Positions 11,156 through 21,900 of a stretch of DNA of 64,000 nt are shown here, one piece after another (position 1 is the stretch's first letter; each line of letters starts with the position of its first letter). Below the pieces are notes generated by a model, which did no database searches, was not told the DNA's origin, and was given only the letters and a program-made list of their open reading frames with translations. A program made the translations under genes and the position numbers. The DNA lies in assembly GCA_950295325.1 (NCBI GenBank), contig OX485804.1, positions 46,252,001-46,316,000 on the forward strand, in the 5' to 3' direction. The DNA is from Polytrichum commune (Eukaryota > Streptophyta > Polytrichopsida > Polytrichales > Polytrichaceae).

Positions 11156-11497
11156 CTCGGGGGGGGGGGGGTAGTGTGTTAAAAAGTTAAGGATATAGGT
11201 GCGAACAACCACTATTTTATAGGGGGGTATTACTTTCAATTTTTTTTTTCACATGCTATCATTATGTAAATTTCTACTTTGGGTCAATAGAAAAATGGCT
11301 TGCATTACTTATAATTTCAAATTACCTATTATTCCATACCCTATAGTACTTTAAAGATGTCCAGTGCCATTTTTGATACCCTATATTACTCTTAAGCCCA
11401 ATTATAATTTTTTGCTCCCATGTTTTTAAAATACCCTATCATTTGTTCGCACGTATGTTGCTACTCCAACCAATGACTACCCCCCCCCCCCCCCGAG
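11156..11497. mobile_element. G-tract-ended MITE with perfect 8-bp target duplication
   Basis: This 342-bp element begins CTCGGGGGGG (a run of G) then TAGT, and ends ACTA, a run of C, then GAG. Further inside, GTGCGAACAA is inverted as TTGTTCGCAC. It is flanked on both sides by GACGTTGT (11148-11155 and 11498-11505), a perfect 8-bp direct repeat, as made by hAT-type transposases. The interior is AT-rich and non-coding. Confidence 0.85.
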
Positions 11498-11719
11498 GAC
11501 GTTGTACTCAAGGAGCCTTGTTGTTGGCTATAACACGAGGAATCCTACTACACCTCATAGCAAGGTGACACATGTAGTCTATTAAACATATGTCATGAGG
11601 ATAGTGTGCATAGTCAATGTGCTTGCGTCCAATGAAGACATAACATGTTAGCAAAATACAAGATGGTTAATGCCACAAAGTATATTAATTTTACTCATGA
11701 ATGTAAATCTAAAAATTAA

Positions 11720-12422
11720 GGAGGAAATGCTATATGTATGGATAGAAAACCATGAGGAAACTATCGGAATTGCTCTCTACTTGGATGAGCTACTTATGGA
11801 CTCCTTACACAAGACACAAGAGACACACCAAAGTTAGGATCACTCTTGCTTTCAAGGGTGCGAGAAAAAAAAGTTGAGAAAGAGTGAACGATTTGTGAGT
11901 GCTAAACTTATGCAGGCATGAGTCTATTTTATTCAAGCTGAAGTATAAAATTCAATTGGTATGCTCATGGATGAACTTGAAGATAAGGATGAAGTGCTTT
12001 TTGCATGGATAGAAAAAAACACAAGGAAATTACTAAAAGTGCTCTCTACTTGGATGAGTTACTTGAGGTAGATAACCCTTATTCGGTTACTTGTCTTATT
12101 AGGATGCCTATATTTGAGTGGTGTGTGGTTTGTTGTGGCTCCAAGATTAGATACCAAAAAGACAGGTGTTTAAAAGAGATTGGAATGTGTGTTCAAAATA
12201 TGGTCATGATCATTCTAGGCTCAACATAATTGGGAGGGGACCTATATGACCATAACGAGCACGAGATTATTCAATTTGATTATGAATAAGATATTCATGT
12301 GAGCTCTAAAAATGATGAGGAAAGTAGCTATGGCCTTGATTTGAATTTGCTAACCATCTCATACTAGTCATGAGTTGCAAACCCTAGGAGAAGTGGGCTA
12401 GTTGGACAAAGTAACCATTTAA
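11720..12422 (+). repeat. Dispersed repeat family A, extended copy 2
   Basis: This copy includes the upstream block shared with 10936-11060 and the core at 12085-12422. The core reads FEWCVVCCGSK then KDRCLKEIG in one frame, resembling the peptide of the 27.4-kb copy. A trimeric MITE is inserted at its right side; DNA resembling the 10.9-kb block resumes at 13550. Confidence 0.7.
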
Positions 12423-13546
12423 GGGCATGTTTACATGGCAACCATTAGGCCATGGCTCTTGAGAATCCTTGGATTCTCATTGGTGAAGAGTGTCATAGGC
12501 TCTCGCTCTAGGTTTACATGAGGACAACTTTGGACTACAACGCATAACATTCTTAGTGGATGACAAATATACATGGAATCCCACATGACCAATATGAATA
12601 ACGTTGGCTGAGATTGTAGAAGAATGTTTGGAGACAACTCTTGAAGGTGGACATGGCGAATGTGTGGCAAGAATTGGGGTCTACACTAAGGACTTGTGGC
12701 CTCCAAAAGACTTTGGGCTATAGTCCATGGACTTCTCTATGCTCTCATCCAAAAAGCTAGGTACCATGGTCATTTAAGGGCCATGGCCCAATGCTATTAG
12801 TGTAGACATGCTCTCAAGCCATGGCTCTTGGAGAATCCTTGAACTCTTGATGGTTGACAGTGTCACAGGCTCCTGCTTAGGTTTACATTGGACTACCACC
12901 CATAACATCTTTAGTGGATGAAAATTCTACATGAAATCCCACATGACAAAGCATGGATAAATATTGGCTGGGATTGTAGAGGATTTGTTTGGGACAACTC
13001 TTAAAGGTAGACTTGGTAGAATGTGTGACGTAAATTTGGGTTTATACTAAGGACTTGTGACCTCCAAAAGACTTTGGGCTATATCCCATAGAGTTCTTTG
13101 TGCTCTCATCCAAAAAGCGGGGTACCATGATCATTAAAGAGCCATGCCCTAATGCCTTTAGTGCACACATGCCCTCAAGCCATGACTCTTTGAGAATCCT
13201 TGAACTCTTATCGGTTGAAAATGTCACGGGCTCTTGCTCAGGCTTCCATGAGGGCAATTTTGGACTACAACCCACAACATTTCTAGTGGTCGAAGAATCC
13301 ACATAAAATCCCATATGACAAGCATGGATAATGAAATATTGGCTGGGATTACAGGAGAATATTTTGAGACAACTCTTTAAAAAATAAACTACACATGCTA
13401 AGGACTTGTGACCTCCAAAAGACTTTGGGTTGTAGTCCATTCCCGGACTTCACTATGCTCTCGCTCTCCATCCAAAAAGCGGGGTGGGTACTATGGTCAT
13501 TAAAGAGCCATGGCCTAAGGCCTTTAGTGTTGTAATAAACATGCCC
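12423..13546. mobile_element. Trimeric PIF/Harbinger-like MITE
   Basis: The outer ends GGGCATGTTTA and TAAACATGCCC are inverted repeats, and TAA flanks both sides (12420-12422, 13547-13549). A TAA/TTA duplication and GGG-start ends fit the PIF/Harbinger group. The interior is three head-to-tail units of about 360 bp, each starting near GCCATG(G/A)CTCTT (about 12449, 12815 and 13177). Internal junctions keep the right terminal sequence (ACATGCTC or ACATGCCC) but lack the left one. A single-unit relative is at 44930-45310. It is non-coding. Confidence 0.85.
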
Positions 13547-13624
13547 TAATAAGTCCCTTCTCTAGCTTACCTTGTGGAGTCCATAGACCAGACACACCCA
13601 AGTTAGCAGTGTTGCCTTCAAGGG

Positions 13625-13626
<2 letters not shown>

Positions 13627-13670
<44 letters not shown>

Positions 13671-13673
13671 CGA
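13627..13673 (+). repeat. GA microsatellite upstream of PAN3
   Basis: An uninterrupted GA dinucleotide tract of about 45 bp. It lies about 0.75 kb before the first candidate PAN3 exon; similar tracts precede the MYB gene. Confidence 0.95.
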
Positions 13674-14414
13674 GCCTGTGCCGAAGTTACGCAGGCAGGG
13701 ATGTCAGCAAAACTGAGCTGCCTGCCTGCGACTGAGTTAAGTTAGGCTCGCTCGCTCGCTCGCCTTCCTTTTCGCAATTGCAAACCAAACCAAACCGAAG
13801 CAAACCCTGACTCGGTAGTGTCCCCGAATCCTGGTCACCCCTAACGCCCGACGTTGCGGGAATTGGCCGTCACGGCTCCAGCACTTATGAGCATCCGAAT
13901 GCAAACGCACTTTCTCTTGGCATGCCAAAGTTGGTTTCCTCGGTCTGTCGTCGGCCCTGGCTGTGTAGCACGGCAATAAGGCAAGTGACATTGTGGTGGC
14001 AGGTGGAGGTGGCGGGTGGAGGTTGCGTGTTGGAAGCTCCGGTGGTTGCGGGAATTCGGTAAAGTCACGTTCAAGCACTCCTCCACATTCCGTCCCGCCC
14101 GGCATTGGCGTGAAGCATAACTTACGAGTGGTTTTGAGATGGTAACCCTAGTGGGTTTTCGTCCTTTGATTTGTGATGCTGCGCAATTGGTTAGTGGTTG
14201 TTGAGGTTGAAGGTGAGGAGAGACGAGCGGGAGAATTCGTGGTGGAATTTGGTAAAGCGGAGAGACCCTGAGAGGACGGTTATGGACCAGGAGGAGAGAT
14301 GATGAAGGTGTGTATGTGGAGGGGCCTTGGGCGGAGGAGTGATTACGATGGGCGGGCAGCAGCAGCAGCTGAAATTGGAACGGGTGGAATTACAAGGAAG
14401 AGTTTCATCGAGCA
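13674..14414 (+). promoter_or_regulatory. Probable PAN3 promoter and 5' leader
   Basis: This segment is clearly richer in GC than the DNA to its left and precedes the PAN3 coding exons, with a CTCGCTCGCTCGC repeat near 13750. No clear TATA box is seen. Open frames on the minus strand here are low-complexity and unsupported. Confidence 0.4.
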
Positions 14415-14485
14415 ATGAGCCTAGTGTTGTGTGACCTCCCTCCCTCCGTTGCAATGAGTGCGTCACCACAGAAGCTTCCTGCCAG
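14415..14485 (+). CDS. Candidate first coding exon of PAN3 (uncertain)
   Basis: ATG at 14415 (or in-frame ATG at 14454) opens a short frame, MSLVLCDLPPSV onward, ending at a good donor (CCAG|GTATGA). Its phase (two bases left over) does not fit the zinc-finger exon at 15903, which needs one. Either a small exon lies between them or this is 5' leader. The assignment rests only on position and the donor site. Confidence 0.3.
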
Positions 14486-15902
14486 GTATGATGAACCCTC
14501 TTGTTTTAGTTAAGCTACATACACTCTTGCAAACTCCTCGTAACCCATCCCCCTTCCTTGTATGAAATTCTTCTTCTTTCCAGGAGCTACACTTGAAATT
14601 CCACAATCAAAACCCGTGAATTTCTGTGTGTGCGAGATTTTTAGCCAGCTTGTGGGTATTGCCATGCTAGACTTATTCAGCAACATCAATGTTAGGCTTT
14701 CCAACGGCAGCAGATGGTGATGGGTGACCTCAATATTGATTCCGGTTTAACAAGCTGATTTGAAGCTACTTTTCATGGTTCATGTAAACAGAGCTTGTTG
14801 AGTCCACAAAAGCGTCTTGTTAGTATTTTAGGTGTACTTAACTTCAAAATGTATTATGGAGGTTATGGTGGGAAGTGGGTGGCCTTTAAGCATCACCTGC
14901 TGCTAGACTCATGAATGTTCCTCAAATAATTTATCTTGTCTATACACAACAGGATTCTGTATGAAACGTCATATGGTGTTCCAAGGTTTTTAGAAATTGT
15001 CTTGAGAGCATTGTGAGTAATCAACATGGGAGTAATTGTAGAAAGTTATGAAGGATTCTCTAAGGACTCCTTTGTGGTACTCTCTATTTCTTCTACAGTG
15101 ACAACATTTCCCTGCCTGCCATTGAGATTTGCCCAAGTTGCTAATTTTTGAAAACCGTTCAGGCTACTTGTAGTGAAATGGATCAAGGTTTCAAAAGTTA
15201 ATATTGCTTTTGTTCTGAAGCTAGTTGAGATGCCAAGTTGGTGGGATATGATGGAATATGCGGGGTAGGTTCAGTTTGGCCGTTGAAGATTATTTTGATC
15301 ACAGTGTGTGTTAGGTGGCCATGAGAACCTGATGTGAGTGTGTCTTGGGGGACAGCAACATCACTTGTCGATACTGGGCAACATCAGGCACATGTTTTTT
15401 TGGTGATCAGTGCAACTTTGCCCATAACATCGCTGATAGAGCCTCATCTGGAAAGTCTGGTGAGCTCCCTATCCATGTCCTGGGGACAGTATGTTTGTTC
15501 TCCACTCAAGAATCATAATAAATGGGGTAATGAATGTGTGATGTTGTGGAAGTAATACACCACCTTGCACCCTGTCAAGGATCAAACTACACAAGCAGAT
15601 GAACTTTATCATTTGTAAGCTTGATCTTTTCTGTGCCATGTATTGGTTGGGAGAACTCCAGGTTTTGTTGCACAAAGGTTGCTCTTGGGGAAGCCTGATC
15701 ACTTTAGGTCTTTACTTGGATTTTGGCAGCATGTATCAGGTTGTGATTTTCTCCCAGTTTCTTACCATGTATGCTATTTCAACCTACGTACCGTGTGTGG
15801 AAATATAAATTAGTATAACCAGGTGGGAAATCAACTGAACTTTTCTTTCTTTGGACAAATTCACACCTAACTTTAGGACTGTGGTTTCTTGTGTTGTGAC
15901 AG

Positions 15903-18900
15903 TTCCTAAGCGTGAGAAAGCCTGCAAAGAATTACTTCTCACCGGCTACTGCAAGGTCAGTTCAACACTATTTTGTGTGGACCATGTGGATGACGGTATT
16001 GAGTGGCTTAGGCAGTCAACAATCTAGTTTTTCATGACTTGGCTTGTCACGATGTAGGTTGATTCATTTGGTGTAGCTAAATGACCATTTGTAATGTTCG
16101 CAGAATGAAAAAAATGGATGTGAGTACAACCACGACATTTCTGGATTGACACGATCAGGGTAAGTGCTTCCATGTATTTATCCTCATCAACTTCTTGACA
16201 GCTTCAAATGGATTGAGCATTTCTAAGTTTCAAGTTGTTGAAAAATTCTTAAGGCTGGCACTGACTGTCATAGAGATGTTGCTTGCTTTAGATGGCACAT
16301 TCTGTTTCTGATAAGTTTTCTACTGGTGGTGTTTACTTTTAGTGTGCTATCATTCCTCAATGGCAGTCACTTTTCATAGCAAGTTCAGAGGGAACACTTG
16401 CATGGATATACTTGATGGAAGTTCTGGGATGGTTAGGAGAGCATGGTTGTTAATTATCAGCTATCCTTTGGATAAGCAGAAGGATGTAGAGTAGACAATG
16501 GAGTTTAATAAAAGGAAAGGTTAAGTCCCTGAGAAGGGAGTTGGTTGATTGTTCGGTGAGCTGGAGCAGGCCTCTGTCTGCATATTCGACAACTACTGCT
16601 ACTGTGCCAAGCCCGGTAGTTCTATCATCTTGGACTACCTCAAATAGTCGTGTGGTCACATCTGCATCCCTGAGCCCTGGAACAGCTGGTAATATCGCAC
16701 ATCATTGCATTGACTTGAAGCTTCTTCATTTCTAGCTATTTCCATCATATATCTGCACCCAAAAGCAGATATATGCACCCAAAAGTTCAGACTTTTATGA
16801 CGATAATTTCTTGTGTGGTTCACAATTACATATGAGATTACATAGGAAGGCAATGTTGAAAGCCTATGGTTAAATTACAATTTAGTGAGGGGCATTGTAT
16901 TTGGCAATTACAAATTCCATTCAACATCCAACTAAATGATATGGCTTAATTGCCTGTCTTTGATGTTGATTAATGTGGACCAAATCATCAACCAGAGAAA
17001 CGGATAATATGGGCAGTGACTTTTAAATGAAGAGGGGAAGATCCTCACATTTAAATGTGGCATTCAGCTGGCACATAGTTGTGGCATGCAGCCACAAAAT
17101 ATGACAGTCACTTGAATACTAATGTGGGCTGCATCCAAATCTTGCACATTAATATTATTAGAACACAAATCGGAAACTTTATGTACTTGTCATCGAAGAG
17201 TTTTGTATCACCCTGGTCTGAGTATCACACTTACCTGAGAACTCCAGTTGCTCTGGATGCAAAGTGATTGGAACTGAATGATGCACACTTGCAATCTCTG
17301 ATACCTGTGCAAGGAAAGAGGATGCACTGTTGGTGTCAGCATTGTACATAAATATGCAGCTGCAGTGAGCACATAGGAGATACAGATGCTAACTATACTT
17401 GCATACCATAATGCATATGCTGGACAATTTTGTTATCACTAGGTGTTTGTCTAAGAATGTCTAGAGTAGTGATCTGAGTGTACTGAGTCTTAATGAACTG
17501 AATGTTTGACAGTGGGCGCTTCTAAAGCCTTCTTGGTTTGTTGTCACGGCTCAGGATTTAACTTTGACTTTTGATGTAGACATGGGGGTCTAATTGTCTG
17601 TTGTGGGTCTCCTTTGTGCAGCTTCAGTGAGAAGTAAGAGGCTGCCAGCGTCAGCTCCAGCATTTGTTCCTGCAGCTGTTGCAGCAGCCCAAAGGGCTTC
17701 TCTTAGTGCATGGGGGGGTGTAACTCCTGGAAGTGGAAAGAATGTCACAGCTGTAACTTCACAAGCCACTTATGCAACTACATCCTCTGTCCCTACTTTA
17801 TCACAAATTGGATCACTTACTTCTCCTCAGCAGACATCTGGTGTTGATGCTCCTGCAACCACAGCTCTAGCAGTTCAGGTTCAGGAATCTGAAGTCAGTA
17901 TAACCTTAGATATTCTCCCCACTAGTACCTTCACGACCTCCTCACTACCCCTTTCATTGAATCTCTCGATTCTCAATGCTCAGCCGTTTGTTCCTAGTGG
18001 AGCTTCATCACATGGTGGGTACTCAAATGGAACCATACTCACAACCAGTGGTAGCATCCAAGGTCCAACAAGTATTGGGAGTGCAAATGCCACTCCATTT
18101 GTCCCATCAGGGGGATCTGTTGCCTCAGCTGTCAGTGCTGCCCCTTTTGTACCAAAATCAAGACAGCATCTCTCAGTCGAGGGGGCAGCTGGAGTGGGAG
18201 CACTACATACAAGTAGGGCTCTACCATCTGCTGTTCAACATGTGGTGCCAGTTGGAAGTTCTGCACCTCAGCAGCTACAAATAAGGCAACAATCGCCACA
18301 ATTGCAACAGCAAGCTGCTGCACAAGCTGCTGCACAAGCTCAGGTGCAAGCTCAAGCTCACATACTAGCTGCTGCAGCTCGTAACATAGGAAATGTTATG
18401 AGTAGTAGTCAATATATGGAAGTACCCATGGTGATTCCTCCATTCCGACTGCCTGATGGGGATGACCCAGCACTTGGTATGACAGCTATGTCGCCTCCAA
18501 ATCCAGCCTTTTTGTCCAGGTAGCTTTTTTCTGCTATACTTCAAGTTCACATTGGTGGTATTAAGATTTCTTGTAGAAGTGTCTTCTAAAAAAAAAAAAC
18601 CTTGCTTACTTTTCAAAAGGTATCCAAAACTTGAAGTTAAATTGAAGTGGCTTATGCTCAGGGCAACAGGGTGTGGTAGGTAGGGGTTGTCCGCAACTAT
18701 AGACTTATTCTACGTATTTAATGGGTTCATGGGTTTCTGAAATTGTTAGACTTAAGATTCGTCCCTTGCACTTGTGTCCTGCCCTTATCACTGCATTGCT
18801 CCACTTCTGTTTTTGCTGGTCCTTATTAACTGAACTACTGAAACTAGAATGCATCCTCAAACCAGTCCTACTGTTTAGGATCTCCTCACAGAATGGCTGC

Positions 18901-21900
18901 TGGTACTGGTGGTCTCTGTGTTACTGGCCCCAGATACAATGACCAACATGGGAATTGCTGGGGATGGGGTCTTGTTAGTTGGTGGTAATTCTCCATTTCT
19001 CATAATCATGGTGGGGAATTGATGTCCTCATCCTCTAAACAGGGCACAACAACTACATCAGCATATGCAGAAACTTCAATTGCAGCAGCAGGTAAACCCT
19101 TAGACGACCTGAAGTCTCGGGTTTACTGCATGAGGGGATTGATAGCTACAGTCCATCTATAGTTTCTTGCAATATTTGAAACAGATTATATTCTATTGAA
19201 TTGAAATTATCTTTTGCAAACTCTGTGTCAGTCTTTCATTCAATTTATTCTTTGTCGTCATCCCTCAGCAGACCTGAACTTCTGTGATTTCAAGAGTGGT
19301 GATCTTTCTTTTCAGCTTCGTGCTCATAAGTTGTGTGTTTTATTTGTCTCTTATATATCAAATTGCAGCATCAGGCTTTTTCTGGTCAATCGCCTCCATA
19401 TTCTCTGCGTCCTCCTCAGAAACCTGGTCCCAAGACTCCTGAAAAGCAGCAGCAGCAGAACTCACAAGCAGAGGTAGGCACAGTATTTGTGCCCTAGTAA
19501 TGTCCTTGACTTGAGTATTTTGAAGCGTAGTGGTGTAGTGTTTGCTAATGTATATCACTCAAAATATTCCTCCCATTTAATGTACATTGGTCTTTGCTTA
19601 CAGTTTTATTTTCATTGCAGCACATAGCTTTCACTGGTCAATCATCACCATTTTCATGGTTACCTCAGAAGTTAGGGGCTCAGACACCTGAGAAAACACA
19701 ACTTCTCGCCACACAACTGGAGGCATCTCCAAAACTTGAAACTCGAAGCTCCTCTTCACCTTCACTAGTTCTAAGCAGTGACAAGCAAAGTCAAGAACAT
19801 GCAGTTCTTTCTCCTGAGAGAAGAGACTCTGAACAGTCCTCTGGAACACTCTCAGAACCTAATAGTGCTCAGCAGTCACCTCAGCAGGAAGGACAGGCTC
19901 AAAGCTTGCAGCAGCAATCACACTCTACCCAGCAATCACTGTTGAAACAGCAGCAGCAGGTGGGTATGATGCTGAGGATTTTATCTCATGCAGAAAAGGA
20001 ATAAGGAATCTTGCTAGTCATTTCTGACCTGGGTGGATTTGCTTCAAGAAATCCTACATATGCACACTATTCAAGAGAAAATACAGGCTGTTCCTGGACA
20101 TAGTTCAGCAACTGTGTCAGTTTAAAGGAGAAAATAAGTAGTAAGAGTTGACTTTCACCTCTTGACGGAAAATGGTCCTCAATTTCTGTTTCATCATTTC
20201 ACTCATCAATGTTGATATATTTCCAAAAACACTGTAGGTTTGGTAGGTGGCATATGGGGCTTTGGGGGAACAGCACAGGCGGAATCTGTCCTAATTATTT
20301 CATATGTTTTTGTATCATGAAGGATCATGAGTTTAGAACCATGAATTGCTCATGCTGCACAAACCAAATGTCTCAAAGATATGTGTTCTGTGAGCAGGCT
20401 CAGTTGCAGCAGCAGATACAGCTACATGCACAACAGCAGCAGCAACTCCGACATAAATTGCAACAGCAGCAGCAACAGATGCAACTAATTCATCAGTTAT
20501 CTCAGGTGTGTATTTTTCACTCAACAGATTAATCTGCCAAATTTCTTTGCACCCATTTAGTTGCAAGTGATAAAATTTCTTAGCAGTGGGCAGCTATGTT
20601 TGCATGAGGTACATGCTTTCACTATACTGATTGGGTTGCTAAAACCAATACAGTCGGTATATTCTCAAGCTCTAGTATTATTTGTTGAGAGTTTGAGGGA
20701 TTCCTTCCTTCATTATTTTATGTGGCAACTATCTCAAGATTTGCCAGCATGTTGGCTGTTAGATTGCTCCTTCTGAATGCCAAATTACTTTCTGAGTGAG
20801 AGCAGATCTCTATCAACCATATAGGTGAGGGTCGAATAACGCAGATCGGGGGTTGCAGTTCTCTATGCAGAATGTCTAGCTGAGACAATGTACATTTTTT
20901 CCAATATGTCAGATCTATCACCGTAAAACATCTTTTTGAAACTAAAGCACAGCTGTCTGCTGTACAGGTCCCAAGGACCAGTCCTGGGCAATCCCAGCAA
21001 CGGCTGCCACCTTCCTCACAGTTGCGGTCATCTTCTCCAGTTTCTGGGGTGGCACCAGTTGCAGCAGCTACACATGGAGGAGCAACATATTTTTTAGGTC
21101 CTGGCCAAGGCATTAGCAGCCTTCCCCATGCTTTCACCTCTCCTGGTGGACGTAATGAATCAAGAATTTCAAGGGGTCCGTTTTCGTCTGGCATTGTACC
21201 CTTGGGTTCTCGATTCTTACCAGATCAATTACGTGAGGAGCTTCGGCGTCGACATTCTCTGATTCATGCCCAGGTATTCTCTTAACAAATCCAAGAGAAT
21301 GGTTATGGACATTTGCACTTCTATCTTTTGTGGTTTTTGTCAAGCTTGATCTTGTAGATGATCCTTGGCTTCCTGAGACACTCCTAAATTTTAAGTGGAT
21401 TTATTGAGGTTGATCTTCAAGGCAGATTTATGTCCTTGTTGGATGTGGTAGTAGGCATGTTAACATGGGTGTTCAGTATCTACTCTAGTTACTGAGTTTG
21501 TGACCTGCAGTAAATACTTCGTTGATTTTCTACCTTTTTTTGGTTTCTTGTTTTTCCTTTCTGTAGTGTGTGGCATTCAACCACTACACACTTAGAACAC
21601 ACTACACCCTCATCAAAAGGGTGGCTTAAACCCAAGGCCTTAACCCTGTTCCTATGGGAACTCCGAGGTTTAAGCCACCTAAGGCCAGAATAGTGCTCGG
21701 ATGGGTGACCTTCTTAGCAACTCGATTCCTGGTGCACCCTACCTACCATCAGTGGTCCACCCAATCATAGAGGGAGGGGTTGTTATCCAGGTGAACTGGA
21801 TGTTTCTAACCAACCATGTGGGAACCTAGGCCCTTAGAGGAGGTTTGTGGGGGGCAACCTGTCTGCGCCCGTTCAAGGTGTTTACTTTTGAAAGGAGGCA

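Noticed and set aside
13737-14105. 122-codon minus-strand frame upstream of PAN3
   Set aside because: It overlaps the probable PAN3 promoter in GC-rich DNA, has no domain, and a competing minus-strand frame overlaps it.
21619-21740. Functional 5S rRNA gene
   Set aside because: The 5' third is heavily diverged and it lies alone in an intron; 5S genes are normally in conserved arrays.
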